NCBI RefSeq assembly: GCF_014400405.1
Contig: NZ_CP060496.1
Coordinates: forward strand, 2,294,001 to 2,358,000
Source of the DNA: Brachybacterium sp. Z12
GTDB taxonomy: Bacteria > Actinomycetota > Actinomycetes > Actinomycetales > Dermabacteraceae
Length of the DNA: 64,000 nt
Reading direction: 5' to 3'
The translations under genes were made by a program, and so were the position numbers. Numbering within the stretch: position 1 is the first letter of the stretch; every line of letters starts with the position of its first letter. The notes under the pieces are model-generated. The model had not been told where the DNA came from. It ran no database searches and saw only the letters and a list, made by a program, of their open reading frames with translations. Below, piece by piece: positions 1-9,346 of this stretch.

Positions 1-1
1 G

Positions 2-403
2 CCGGACTGGGCGGGACCGCTCCTGCTGTGGCTCCTGCTGGTGGCGGCCGTCGCCCTGGTGGCGCTCGGCAGGCGCTTCGGGCCGGTGGTGGTCGAGCCG
101 CTGCCGGTCACCGTCCGCCCGCAGGAGCTGGTGCTGGGCCGCGCCCGTCTGCTGCAGCGCTCCAACTCGCGCGACGCCGCCGCACGTGCACTGCGCTCGG
201 CGACCTCGACCCGCCTCGCGGATCGATTCGGCCTGCGCCACGAATCCGCCCTCGACGGTCTGCTCGCAGCGCTCGCCCCGCATGTGGACCGCACTCCCGA
301 GCAGCTGCGCATGCTGCTCGGCCCCACCCCCGTCACCAGCGACCAGGGCCTCGTGCGCCTCGCGCACGACCTCGACCGTCTCGAGAAGGAGATCGACCGA
401 TGA
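2..403 (+). CDS. DUF4350 domain protein, C-terminal part
   Basis: The 5' end is cut by the window edge. The visible 133 residues begin with a leucine/valine-rich membrane helix (about residues 5-25), followed by a cytoplasmic-looking tail containing RRFGPVVVEPLPVTVR and ELVLGRARLLQRS. This helix-plus-tail arrangement is the usual C-terminus of actinobacterial DUF4350 membrane proteins. The stop codon overlaps the start of the MoxR gene (ATGA), so the two are translationally coupled. DUF4350, MoxR and DUF58 genes are commonly found together in actinobacteria. The biochemical function of DUF4350 is unknown. Confidence 0.75.
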   Translation, partial: PDWAGPLLLWLLLVAAVALVALGRRFGPVVVEPLPVTVRPQELVLGRARLLQRSNSRDAAARALRSATSTRLADRFGLRHESALDGLLAALAPHVDRTPEQLRMLLGPTPVTSDQGLVRLAHDLDRLEKEIDR

Positions 404-1428
404 CCGACACCACCCCGGGTGCTGCCCCGCACCCCCAGCCGGCCGGAGCGCCTACGACGCCCGACGGCGCCGACGTGGACTTGGACACCCGTGCCCAGCT
501 CCAGCAGCTCTCCGCCGAGATCCACAAGGGCGTGGTGGGCCAGGACGCGGCTGTGACCAGCCTGGTCGTGGCACTCCTCTGCCGCGGTCACGTTCTGCTG
601 GAGGGTGTGCCGGGCGTGGCCAAGACGCTGCTGGTGCGCTCCCTGGCCGCAGCGCTCGACGTGCGGATGCGCCGCGTGCAGTTCACCCCGGACATGATGC
701 CCGGTGACATCACCGGCTCCCTCATCTACGACAACGCCACCAGCGACCTCGTCTTCCGTGAAGGGCCGGTGTTCACCAACCTGCTGCTCGCCGACGAGAT
801 CAACCGCACGCCCCCGAAGACGCAGTCCGCCCTGCTCGAGGCGATGGAGGAGCGGCAGGTCACCGTCGACGGGGCGAGCCGTCCGCTGCCCGATCCTTTC
901 CTGGTGATCGCCACCCAGAACCCGATCGAGTTCGACGGCACCTACACCCTGCCCGAGGCCCAGCTGGACCGCTTCCTGCTCAAGGCCGTGATGCCGTTGC
1001 CGGAGCGGGAGGTCGAGGTCGATGTGCTGCGCCGTCATGCCGATGGGTTCGACACCACCGACCTCGCGGCGATGGGGCTGCGTGCCGTGGTCGACATCCC
1101 CTCGCTGCACCGCGCTCAGCAGGATGTCGGCGCCGTGGTGGCAGAGGATCCAGTCGTGCAGTACATCGTCGATGTGTGCCGTGCGACGCGCCGTTCGCCG
1201 AGCCTGGCCCTGGGCGTCTCGCCCCGTGGCGCGATCGCGCTGCTGCGCACCTCGCGCGCCTGGGCCTACCTCTCCGGACGCGACTTCATCACCCCCGATG
1301 ACGTCAAGACCATGGCACCGTCCACCCTGTCCCACCGGGTGCGGCTGACCACCGAGGCCGAGCTCGAGGGCACCCAGGTCGAGGCCGTCCTCGCCGCGAC
1401 TCTCGCCTCCGTCCCGGTCCCCCGCTGA
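400..1428 (+). CDS. moxR: MoxR family AAA+ ATPase
   Basis: This is a 342-residue AAA+ ATPase of the MoxR family, thought to act as a chaperone for assembly or activation of partner complexes, often with VWA/DUF58 proteins. The Walker A motif GVPGVAKT lies at about residues 69-76, followed by the Walker B LLLADEINR and the sensor region ATQNPIEFDGTYTLPEAQLD. Length is normal for the family. The start at 400 is chosen because ATG overlaps the stop of the upstream DUF4350 gene; the open frame extends further upstream but that part lacks family similarity. The DUF58 gene follows directly, the usual partner arrangement. The frame is intact. Confidence 0.93.
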   Translation: MTDTTPGAAPHPQPAGAPTTPDGADVDLDTRAQLQQLSAEIHKGVVGQDAAVTSLVVALLCRGHVLLEGVPGVAKTLLVRSLAAALDVRMRRVQFTPDMMPGDITGSLIYDNATSDLVFREGPVFTNLLLADEINRTPPKTQSALLEAMEERQVTVDGASRPLPDPFLVIATQNPIEFDGTYTLPEAQLDRFLLKAVMPLPEREVEVDVLRRHADGFDTTDLAAMGLRAVVDIPSLHRAQQDVGAVVAEDPVVQYIVDVCRATRRSPSLALGVSPRGAIALLRTSRAWAYLSGRDFITPDDVKTMAPSTLSHRVRLTTEAELEGTQVEAVLAATLASVPVPR

Positions 1429-1439
1429 GGCGACCGTCG

Positions 1440-2737
1440 ATGAGGATCTCTCTGACCCCCGCGCGGCCCTGGTCGCGCTGCTCGCGCTGCCCGTGATCGT
1501 GCTCTGGCCCCACTGGTGGGTGCTGCTGATCCTGGTGGCGCTGTGGGCGCTGGTGGTCCTCGCCGACGCGCTGAGGGCCACCGACCCGCGCCGGATCCGG
1601 GTGCAGCGCCAGGCGCCGACGCAGGTGCGGCTGGGCAACACCGTGGGCGGCCGGCTGCTGCTGACCAACCCGACCTCCCGTGCCGCAGCGCTCGAGGTGC
1701 GTGACGCCTGGAACCCCACCGCGGGCCTCGAGTCGCAGCGCTCCTCGCTCGATGTCCCGGCGCAGGAGCGCCGCGCGGTCCCGCAGTCGTTCACCCCGAC
1801 CCGGCGCGGCGAGCACCGCTCCCGTGCCCTGCTGATCAGCTCACGCGGTCCGCTGGGCCTGGCCCGGCGCACCACCACGGTGGACGCCCCGGGCCGTCTG
1901 CTGGCTCTGCACCCCTTCGGTTCCCGACGCCACCTGCCCTCCCGGGTGCAGCGGTTGCGGGAGATCGAGGGCCTGGCGGCGATCCACCAGCGCGGCCAGG
2001 GCACCGAGTTCGATTCCCTGCGCGACTTCGTGGATGGCGACGACGTTCGCTCGATCGACTGGCGCGCCACGGCCCGCCGCCGCAGCGTCGTCGTGCGCAC
2101 CTGGCGCCCCGAGCGGGACCGTCACGTGCTGATCGTGGTGGACACCTCCCGCACCTCGGCCGGACGGCTCGGAGAATCCACCCGGCTGGACGCGGCCTTC
2201 GACTCCGCGCTGCTGCTGACCGCCCTGGCCGGACAGGCCGGGGACCGGGTCGACCTGATCTGCGTGGACCGCATCCCCCACCTCTCGGTGCTCGGCTCGA
2301 CCCGCACCAAGGTGCTGCACGACATGGTCACCGCGACCGCGGCGGTGGAGCCCGCGCTGGTCGAGACCGACTGGGAGCTGGCCGCGAGCACGATCTCGCA
2401 GCGTGCCCGGCGCGGTGCGCTGGTCGTGCTGATCACCCCGGTCGAGGCCTCCGTGATCCACACCGGGCTGCTGCCGGTCGCCGCCCGACTGGCCAAGGAC
2501 CATCCCCTGGTGGTCGCCTCCGTCGCGGATCCGGCGCTCGAGCAGCTCGCCGCCGGGCGCGGCGACCTCGAGACCGTGTACCGAGCAGCCGCTGCGGAGC
2601 AGGCACGGTCCGAGCAGGCCGGTGTCTCGCACGCCCTCGAGCGCGTGGGCGCCCATGTGGTCGATGCTCCGCCCGACCGTGCGCCGCAGGCCCTCGCCGA
2701 TGCCTACCTCGCCCTCAAAGCCGCCGGGAAGCTCTGA
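1440..2737 (+). CDS. DUF58 domain-containing protein (apparent frameshift near start)
   Basis: This gene encodes a DUF58 (VWA-like) protein of about 430 residues. Two N-terminal membrane helices are followed by the DUF58 core with FDSLRDFVDGDDVRSIDWRA and the VWA-like strand HVLIVVDTSRTSA, the family's defining region. An ATG at 1440 reads MRISLTP and then leaves frame; adding one C to the run at 1456-1460 joins it to the downstream frame as RAALVALLALPVIVL. Without correction the first start in the main frame would be GTG at 1493, inside the first helix. DUF58 proteins are partners of MoxR ATPases; the molecular role is not established. Confidence 0.88.
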
Positions 2738-2757
2738 GCTCACCGGTGTCCGGCCAC

Positions 2758-2847
2758 GGAGGGCTGGTCACGCTCGGACGGCTGGTCACGACCTGAGGCC
2801 TGCTCGCGCCCGGAAGGATGGCCGCGCTCGGAAAGCTCGTCGCGCCC
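2758..2847 (+). repeat. Five imperfect 18-bp tandem repeats
   Basis: Five consecutive 18-base units (2758, 2776, 2794, 2812, 2830) share a pattern close to GGAnGGCTGGTCnCGCTC. A weaker sixth copy may follow at 2848-2865. The array sits between the end of the DUF58 gene and the end of the SpoIIM-like gene, which converge on it. The period is a multiple of three, but no supported gene covers it. Confidence 0.65.
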
Positions 2848-3021
2848 GGTTGGCTCAGAGGGCAGGCGTGGTCGGGAGATGGCGCGGGAGTGATGACTGC
2901 GGATATATCGGCATACTCATCGCTGTGGCGCCAGTACTCGACCATGCCGCGCTGGCCCCGCACGGAGCACGGGAGCCAGGAGCCAGGTTCGCACTGCCTC
3001 GCGCTCGAGGGTGACCCGGGC

Positions 3022-4017
3022 TCAGCCGGCGGTGGCGACGTGATCCCCGGCGAGCTCCTCGGAGAGATCACCGGTGATCCCTGCACGACGCACCTGGCGA
3101 CCGCGACCCAGCATGAACACCATGAACGCGAGCCAGGCCACCGCACCGATGGCGATGCGCACGGCCGGCGGCAGCGAGCTCGGGGTCACGAAGGCTTCGA
3201 TGAACCCGGAGACCAGCAACACCGGCACCAGGCCGATCGCCACCGTCACCAGGGCGCGAGCAGCCCGGGACAGCGCCCACAGGCGCGGCACCGGGCCGGG
3301 ACGCACCCACGCCCAGAAGGTGCGCAGACCGGCCCCGGCGCCCACCAGGACGGCGGTGATCTCGAGCAGCCCGTGCGGGAGGATGAACACGAAGAAGGTG
3401 TCCAGGCCGTCGTACGCGGCCATCACCCCGGCGGACAGGCCGATGTTCAAACCGTTCTGCACCAGCATCACCACAGGCCAGAAGCCGGTGACGCCGAAGA
3501 CCACCGCCTGGACCGTGATCCAGGCGTTGTTCGTCCACACCTGAGCGGCGAAGCCCGAGGCCTCGCCCTGGAAGTAGTAGCTGACGAAATCGCGTTGGGC
3601 GAGCGAGCGCTGCTGGGCCTCGGGCAGCAGCAGCTCCCGAGCCGTCGGGTCCAGGCCGAAGTAGACACCGGTCACCACGGCTGAGAGCAGGAAGATACCG
3701 GCCGCGAGGGCGACAGTCCAGCGGGAGTCGTAGAGCGCGGCGGGAAGGTCCTCCCAGAAGAAGGTGCGGGCGTGCTTCCACAGCGGGGTGCGTGCCCCGG
3801 TGATCCGCAGCCGGGCTCGGTGCACGAGCAGCGACAGCCGGGAGATCAGCACCGGGTCGGGGTTGGTCGAGCGCACGGTGGACAGGTGCGTCGAGGTCTC
3901 CTGGTAGAGGGAGAGCAGCTCGTCGATGCCGGCTGCGTCGAGGTCCCGGCTCCGGGTCAGCTCCTGGAGGCGGTCCCATTGGGGTCGGTGCACGGCGATG
4001 AAGGCGTCGGTGTCCAC
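3022..4017 (-). CDS. Stage II sporulation protein M-like (DUF95) membrane protein
   Basis: This 331-residue protein belongs to the SpoIIM/DUF95 integral membrane family. It starts with a soluble helical part (DAFIAVHRPQWDRLQELTRS) and then has several membrane helices, including ILPHGLLEITAVLVGAGAG, the family's conserved PHG(x)3E segment. Actinobacterial members are found beside RDD, DUF4350, MoxR and DUF58 genes in organisms that do not form endospores, so a sporulation role is not implied. Here it is divergent from the RDD gene and intact. Function in this setting is unknown. Confidence 0.88.
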   Translation of the reverse strand: MDTDAFIAVHRPQWDRLQELTRSRDLDAAGIDELLSLYQETSTHLSTVRSTNPDPVLISRLSLLVHRARLRITGARTPLWKHARTFFWEDLPAALYDSRWTVALAAGIFLLSAVVTGVYFGLDPTARELLLPEAQQRSLAQRDFVSYYFQGEASGFAAQVWTNNAWITVQAVVFGVTGFWPVVMLVQNGLNIGLSAGVMAAYDGLDTFFVFILPHGLLEITAVLVGAGAGLRTFWAWVRPGPVPRLWALSRAARALVTVAIGLVPVLLVSGFIEAFVTPSSLPPAVRIAIGAVAWLAFMVFMLGRGRQVRRAGITGDLSEELAGDHVATAG

Positions 4018-4052
4018 GTCTCCAGAGTAGAGTCCGCGGCCGCTGCGGACCG

Positions 4053-4090
4053 CCGACGAAAGTCGGAGGCCACGGCGTCGGAAGCCGACG
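4053..4090. promoter_or_regulatory. Two adjacent small hairpins between divergent genes
   Basis: The intergenic region between the SpoIIM-like and RDD genes holds two perfect inverted repeats: CCGAC-GAAA-GTCGG (4053-4066) and CGTCGG-AAG-CCGACG (4076-4090). Both use the same GTCGG/CCGAC arm. They may be operator or 5'-UTR elements; nothing shows which. Confidence 0.4.
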
Positions 4091-4133
4091 GTCGGTGCTG
4101 ACCCTCGCGCCCAGCCGATGTCAGGATGGGGTC

Positions 4134-4984
4134 ATGACAACCATGGTCACGGCAGCGACACCTCTCCCTCCGCCGATCGGGATGCGCTCATCACCGGGGA
4201 TGCGGTGCTGCTGGACCTGCGCACCGCGTCCTTCGCCACCCGCATGCTCTCGGCGGTGATCGACGGCGCGCTCCAGCTCCTGCTCCTGGTCGGGGGCACC
4301 ATCGCGATGGTCTGGGCCGCCGCTCGGGCGGAGCTCGACGACGGCTTCGTCGCTGCGGGGATCGTGGTCATCTCGGTACTGGCGTACGTCGGCTACCCGG
4401 TGCTGTGCGAGCTGCTGCTGCGCGGCCGCTCGGTGGGTCGGCTGGTCATGGGCACCCGCGTGGTCCGCGATGACGGCGGCCCCGTGCACGTGCGACAGAG
4501 CCTGCTGCGCGCCGTGATGGCGATGCTCGAGATCTGGTCGACCTCCGGAGCGATCGCGCTGACCTGCTCGGTGATCGACCGCAAGTCGCGGCGCGTCGGC
4601 GACCTGCTGGCCGGGACCATGGTGATCCAGGAGCGGATGCGCGATCTCTCCCCGCAGCGGGTGGCGGTGCCGGCCTCGCTGCAGGACTGGGTGCACGGCG
4701 CGGACGTGGGCCGGCTGCCGCTCACGCTGATGCAGGACATCCGTTCGTTCCTGCCGCGGGCCGCCACGATCAATCCCGAGTCCCGCCGCCAGCTGTCCCG
4801 GGACCTGTTGCGGCGCACTCTGCCGCATGTCGCTCCGGCGCCGCCCCCGGGCACGGATCCGGAGCAGTTCCTCACTGCGGTGCTCGCCGAACGCTCGCGG
4901 CGGGACGAGATGCGGCTCCGGCGCGCTCAGGAGCGACAGCAGGAGCTCGCGGCCGAGGTCCGGACGGTGCCCTTCAGCGCCTGA
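4134..4984 (+). CDS. RDD family membrane protein
   Basis: This protein of about 285 residues has an RDD domain: ATRMLSAVIDGALQ opens the first membrane helix, a second helix follows, and GRSVGRLVMGTRVV marks the loop before the third. A hydrophilic C-terminal extension of about 110 residues follows. The start is uncertain. ATG at 4134 lies in a different frame from the domain and would need one inserted base early in the gene; an in-frame ATG at 4118 has no ribosome-binding site. RDD proteins are membrane proteins of mostly unknown role, some tied to ion or solute transport. It is divergent from the SpoIIM-like gene, a common actinobacterial pairing. Confidence 0.82.
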
Positions 4985-5011
4985 CCGCGCTCCCTCGACG
5001 TCGACGCGGCC

Positions 5012-5030
5012 GGGCATGCGGTGTATGCCC
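5012..5030. terminator. Possible bidirectional terminator hairpin
   Basis: GGGCAT (5012-5017) and ATGCCC (5025-5030) form a 6-bp stem with a 7-base loop in the 58-base gap between the converging RDD and manB genes. There is no T-run, as is usual in high-GC actinobacteria. Confidence 0.4.
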
Positions 5031-5042
5031 CAATAGGCGGAG

Positions 5043-5207
5043 TCAGCCCTCAGAGGGAGCGTCGTGGCGGCCGGCGATGAGCACCGGGATCCCGCCCTCG
5101 ACCGGGTGGACGCGTGCGCATGCTGTGCACTGCATCGCCTGGTGGACATCGCGCAGCTCGCCGCCGCAGTCCGGGCATCGCAGGATCGCGCGCACCCAGC
5201 TGGGCAC
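5043..5207 (-). CDS. Trm112-like zinc-ribbon domain (possible separate gene)
   Basis: The last 54 codons read VPSWVRAILRCPDCGGELRD and continue with CTACARV and EGGIPVL. The two CxxC pairs and the C-terminal GIPVLI are typical of short Trm112/DUF343 proteins, which are often encoded just after manB in actinobacteria. A GTG at 5207 could be its own start, and a TGA in another frame sits one base upstream (5209-5211). If one base is missing in the preceding linker, ManB would stop at that TGA and this would be a separate gene. The in-frame fusion is therefore doubtful. Confidence 0.6.
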   Translation of the reverse strand: MPSWVRAILRCPDCGGELRDVHQAMQCTACARVHPVEGGIPVLIAGRHDAPSEG

Positions 5208-6755
5208 GTCAGCACCGCTGGCGCCGGAGGGCAGCGCGGGGCCGTCCTCCACCGCGACTGCCGCGGTCGCCGTCTCCTGCAGCTCCGGCGTGCCGGACGC
5301 CGCGGTCTCGACATCCTCGTTGTGCACGAGGGCGAGGATCTCGTCCCGGATCCGGGCCATGGTCGTCTCCCGCTGTGCTTCGACGTTCAGCCGCAGCAGC
5401 GGCTCGGTGTGGGAGGAGCGCAGGGAGAACCACCATCGGTCCTCCTCCGGCAGATCCTCGTCCCAGTGCTGGACGGTGAGCCCGTCGAGGTCGTCCGTGA
5501 GGGCGCCGGGCACGGAGCTCACATGCTCACGCACCAGCTCCCGCGCGGCCTCGGCATCGGCCACCCGGGAGTTGATCTCGCCGCTCGCGGAGTACGGATC
5601 GTGCGCGGCGACGAGCGCGGAGGTCGGAGCGTCGGACTCCGCGAGCGCGGCCAGCACGTGGAGCGCCGCGAGCATGCCGGAATCGGCGAAGAAGAAGTCG
5701 CGGAAGTAGTAATGAGCGGAGTGCTCCCCACCGAATACGGCGTCGCGCTCGGCCATGATGGCCTTGATCAGCGAATGGCCCACGGGAGAGCGCACCGGCT
5801 CCCCGCCGGCGGCGAGGACGGCTTCACCGACATGGCGTGAGGAGACCAGGTTCGCGACCACCGCAGGCCGCTCCTGGCCCGCTGCTCGGGCGCGGGCGAT
5901 CTCCCGCTGGGCGATCAGTGCGGTGATCGCCGAGGGCTTCACCGGCACACCGTTCTCATCGAGGACCACGCAGCGGTCAGCGTCTCCGTCGAAGGCGAGC
6001 CCGAGATCGGCGCCCTCACGGACAACCGCTTCCTGCAGGTCGTGCAGATTCTCGAGCCGCAGCGGGTCGGCGGGGTGGTGCGGGAAAGTGCCGTCGAGCT
6101 CGAAGTGGAGCTCGATCAGCTTGATCTGGGGAAGGACGCCGAGGACCGCGGGAGCGGTGTGGCCGGCCATCGCGGAGGCCGCGTCGACCACCACGCGCAG
6201 GGTGCGGTCCCCGGGGATGGTCACCAGGTCGTGAAGGGTCGCAGCGTAATCCTCCAGGGTGTCGATCGCCTCGGAGCGCCCTTCGCCGTGCACCGGGATC
6301 TCACCGGCGTCGAGGTACGCCTCGGCGCGCCGGCGGATCTCGTCGAGCCCGGAGTCCCGGCCCACCGGTCGCGCTCCGGGCAGGCAGAGCTTCAGACCGT
6401 TGTCCGGCCCGGGGTTGTGGGAGGCGGTGACCATCGCGCCGGCGGCCCGGTGCAGACCCGAGGCGGCGTAGAGCTGATCGGTCGAGGACAGCCCGGCGTC
6501 GGCGACGATCGCCCCGCGGCGCACCGCCCCCTCGATCACGGCGCGGGAGAGCTCCGGGGAGCTCAGCCGCATGTCGTGCGCGACGATCAGCTCCGGCGCT
6601 GCGAGGAAGTCCGCGAACGCGGCACCGAGCGCTCTGGCGATCTCGGCGGTGAGCTCCACCCCGGCGACGCCGCGCACATCATTGGTCTTCACGATGCCGG
6701 AGAGGTCGTGGCGGCCCGCTGCGGGGGCGCTCTGCGGGGTGCTCGGCTCAGTCAT
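5043..6755 (-). CDS. manB: Phosphomannomutase/phosphoglucomutase, with Trm112-like tail in frame
   Basis: ManB interconverts mannose 6-phosphate and mannose 1-phosphate (and often the glucose phosphates), feeding GDP-mannose and glycan synthesis. The alpha-D-phosphohexomutase features are clear: the catalytic serine loop TASHNPGPDNG, the metal-binding loop DGDADRC, the sugar-binding GGEHSAHYYFRDF and the phosphate-binding SSHTEPLLRLN. The start at 6755 is an ATG overlapping the stop of the upstream DUF3499 gene (AATGACTGA). The frame runs on past the usual ManB end through a low-complexity linker into a zinc-ribbon-like tail (see 5043-5207). That joining may be an artefact of a missing base. 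Conserved actinobacterial neighbours are DUF3499 and the metallopeptidase. Confidence 0.93.
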   Translation of the reverse strand: MTEPSTPQSAPAAGRHDLSGIVKTNDVRGVAGVELTAEIARALGAAFADFLAAPELIVAHDMRLSSPELSRAVIEGAVRRGAIVADAGLSSTDQLYAASGLHRAAGAMVTASHNPGPDNGLKLCLPGARPVGRDSGLDEIRRRAEAYLDAGEIPVHGEGRSEAIDTLEDYAATLHDLVTIPGDRTLRVVVDAASAMAGHTAPAVLGVLPQIKLIELHFELDGTFPHHPADPLRLENLHDLQEAVVREGADLGLAFDGDADRCVVLDENGVPVKPSAITALIAQREIARARAAGQERPAVVANLVSSRHVGEAVLAAGGEPVRSPVGHSLIKAIMAERDAVFGGEHSAHYYFRDFFFADSGMLAALHVLAALAESDAPTSALVAAHDPYSASGEINSRVADAEAARELVREHVSSVPGALTDDLDGLTVQHWDEDLPEEDRWWFSLRSSHTEPLLRLNVEAQRETTMARIRDEILALVHNEDVETAASGTPELQETATAAVAVEDGPALPSGASGADVPSWVRAILRCPDCGGELRDVHQAMQCTACARVHPVEGGIPVLIAGRHDAPSEG

Positions 6756-7121
6756 TCGTGCTCCTGACGACATGCAGGTGGCGGGCGGGAGCCGTGCCCC
6801 GCCCGGGGTGCCGCGGGAACCGCTCGAGGACGGGGCGGAGGTGGAGGGTGAGGCAGGCGATGCCGGCTCTCGGCGAGGATCGACCGCATCGGCGAGCGCG
6901 ACCAGGTCGTCGCTGACCTGTTCGCCGCCGGGCACGCGCAGCAGCTCCCAGCCGCGCGGGGCGGTCAACCGCGTGGCGTGTTCGCGACAGAGGTCGTAGG
7001 CATGTGGCTCGCTGAGCCTGGACAGCGGGCCCAGCACCGCCGTCGAGTCCTCGTACACGAAGGTCAGCGAACTGATGGCCGGCCTGGAGCAGGCGGTCCG
7101 GGAGCATTCACGAGCAGGCAC
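6748..7121 (-). CDS. DUF3499 family protein (apparent frameshift)
   Basis: This small protein of about 125 residues begins CSRTACSRPAISSLTFVYED and has PHAYDLCREHATRLTAPRGW, both signatures of DUF3499. The cysteines suggest metal binding, but function is unknown. The chosen start is GTG at 7121, four codons before the first Cys. The C-terminal end of family members (GRHLRVLR-like) is seen as RHLHVVRSTND in another frame ending at 6748, overlapping the manB start. A missing base between about 6780 and 6880 joins the two. Uncorrected, the reading frame runs straight into manB, giving a false fusion. Confidence 0.82.
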
Positions 7122-7226
7122 GTCAAGCAGTGTACGCAGGCCTGACGGCAGGTCGCGGAGGGCGCGCCCGATGCGCTGCACCCCACTCCCGTCGGCGCCG
7201 GACTCCGCTGGTCCGCGGCCTGGCAC

Positions 7227-7239
7227 TAGAGTGCGCCCC
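7227..7239 (+). promoter_or_regulatory. -10 element TAGAGT, leaderless start
   Basis: TAGAGT at 7227-7232 ends 7 bases before the metallopeptidase ATG at 7240. No Shine-Dalgarno sequence lies between, so transcription probably starts at or next to the start codon. Confidence 0.55.
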
Positions 7240-7694
7240 ATGGATGTCGAGCCGCTGCTCCCCGGCCCTGCGGGTCCTCGGCAGGGCCCCCGTCGCCGCG
7301 ACCGTCGAGGCCGCGGGAGGCGGTGGGACCTGATCCCACCCCACCTCCCCGGCTATCGCACTCGGCGCGAACGTTTCGATGATCTCGTCACGGACGCGGG
7401 GGCGATGCTCGCCGAGCGGTTCCCGCGCCGACTGGCTCATATGCAGGTGCTGGTCGAGGAGGTTCCTCCCGCTGATCCCGGTCCCTGGGACGACGCGACC
7501 GTGATGCTGGGCCGGGTCATCCCCCGTCCCGCTCGCACCCGGCGCGGGTGATCGTGTACCGGCGACCGCTGCAGACCCGATGCGGCAGCGAGGCCGAGCT
7601 CGAGATGCTCGTGCGGCAGGTGCTGTCCGAGCAGATCGGATCGCTGCTGAACATCGCACCGGAGGACATCGACCCCGGCGCTTGGTCGGGCTGA
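7240..7694 (+). CDS. Zincin-like metallopeptidase family protein (apparent frameshift)
   Basis: This protein of about 150 residues matches the actinobacterial metallopeptidase family encoded divergently from DUF3499 and manB. The first frame includes RRERFDDLVTDAGAMLAERF and VLVEEVPP. A break near 7525 shifts to a frame that ends VIVYRRPLQTRCGSEAEL and then LLNIAPEDIDPGAWSG, a typical family C-terminus. The family's HExxH-like segment is not seen in the visible frames, which may reflect family divergence; I cannot confirm catalytic residues. The gene appears leaderless, with TAGAGT 7 bases upstream. Confidence 0.75.
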
Positions 7695-7705
7695 ACCAGA
7701 CCGTC

Positions 7706-9346
7706 TCATTCCTCCAGCCGCACGGTGACGGGGCTCCCGCGCCCTGTCCCGTGGGCACCGGGAAGGAGGAGAGCAGCAGCCCGCCCGCACCGTCGTCTGC
7801 TCGGTGCATCCAGCCGGCATGGACCGCTCCGGGCACCTGCGGCACGATGCTGACCGCCACGGCCGGCGCGCCCGCGACCTGGAGCTGGTCGGTGGTGAGC
7901 GTCGCGGTCGCACCGGCGCTGACCTGGACGGTCAGGGGTTCGCCCGCGGAGCCGTCGGCCGCGACCGGGATCACCGTGACCTCGGAGTCGGCGGTGCCGG
8001 CCAGGGTGAGCACTCCGCCGTCGCCGGCGGGCAGTGCGCTCATCCCGTGAGACCGCAGCGCGGGCGCCGGTGCGACGAGCGTGAAGTCGACGGGAGAGCC
8101 GACCGTGTCGCCGGGCAGATCCGCGCCGGTGCGCACGCTGCGGGTGACCGCGGTGACCGGGTCCTGGGCGCGCACCGTCACCGAATAGGAGCCATCGGGC
8201 AGCCCGTCCAGAGGGGCGCGGAGCACGGTGCCCGCCGGGAGCTCGAGCTCCTCGAGGGGGAGGCCGCCTCGACCGGGCCGTCCGGTCCGACGACCTCGAC
8301 CGAGGCCATGGTGTCGACACCCTGAGGGTTGGCGAGCACCACGATCGGGGCGGTCCCGGCGACGTCCACACCCGGCATCACGAGCTCCGTCGCGGCGGCG
8401 GGGAGCGGATCGAGGATCTCGGCGCCGCCCGGGGTGAGGCCCTCGCGCTCGCTGGTCTGGACGTGCATCGACAGCGGTGAGCCGAGCACGGAGACATCCA
8501 CGCCCACCGCCTCCCGGCCGGCGGCCACTGATTCGAGGAGCACCCGCTCCTCCGCGCCGGGTGCCACGACCACCTGGCTGCGTCCCTCCATGGCGGCCGG
8601 GCCGTCCTCGGTCCACAGCTGCACGGAAGCGGTGGCGGGGCGATCGGTCGGGTTGTGCAGCACCAGCACGGAGCTGTCCCCGGTCTCGGTGGAGGCGCCG
8701 AGGAAGCTCGCCTCGGTGGTCGGCTCCCCGCAGCGGGTCACCGCCAGCGAGCGGTAGTCGCCGCTGGCGGTGCTGGTGGTCTGGAGGGTGTCGGCCACCG
8801 GGCGGCCCCCGTCGGAGGCTGCGGAGGTGATGTGGAGCGTCCCCTGGCCGCTCTGGAGCCCGAGCACCGAGACCCCCATGTCCTGCGAGGCGGGTTCGTC
8901 CCCGAGGACAGCACCCTCAGCATCCCGGGCGACGATCGAGGGGGCGCGGACGGAGCCGTCGTCCTCCTGCAGCGTGGCAGAGCCGCTGACGGTGCCGAAC
9001 AGCAGCGAGGACGCCGGCTCGACCGACACCGTGCGAAGGGAGACCGATGCGCTCGGCGGAGTCACGGAGAGCTCGGAGTCCGAGCCCTCCTCCAGGATCT
9101 GCTCGGGCAGCTGCAGCGGTCCGTGGCACCACCGGGTGCTCGCCCCGGGGCGAGATTCCACCTCGGCGTGCTCCACGGAGGCGGGCTCCTGGGACGGTGC
9201 GAGGGCCAGTGCGCCGGCGGCGAGGGCGAGCGGGAGCAGTGCGGCCACGGCGAGCAGATGCCGTGCGCCTCCCCGGCGCGGCCCGACGTTCGTCGTGCCG
9301 TCCTCGTGATCCTGCGGGGGTGCTCCTGCGGGACGTTCTCAGCCAT
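7706..9346 (-). CDS. DUF5719 family secreted/membrane-anchored protein (three apparent frameshifts)
   Basis: The protein would be about 545 residues. It starts MAENVPQEHPRR and has one N-terminal hydrophobic segment (AALLPLALAAGALALAP), then a long extracytoplasmic region rich in Ser, Thr, Val and Gly with repeated beta-type segments such as SSVLVLHNPTDRPATASVQL. This is the pattern of actinobacterial DUF5719 proteins, which lie between the large GT2 gene and the metallopeptidase gene. Breaks near 9270, 8260 and 7735 each fit one missing base, and the true end is VTVRLEE at 7706. The start overlaps the upstream glycosyltransferase stop by 8 bases. Function is unknown. Confidence 0.75.

Noticed and set aside
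2758-2847. CRISPR array
   Set aside because: Units are 18 bases, adjacent without spacers and imperfect, and no cas genes are nearby.
5043-7241. A 732-residue frame joining DUF3499 and ManB
   Set aside because: The DUF3499 C-terminus (RHLHVVRSTND) ends at the manB ATG in another frame, so they are separate genes with one missing base.
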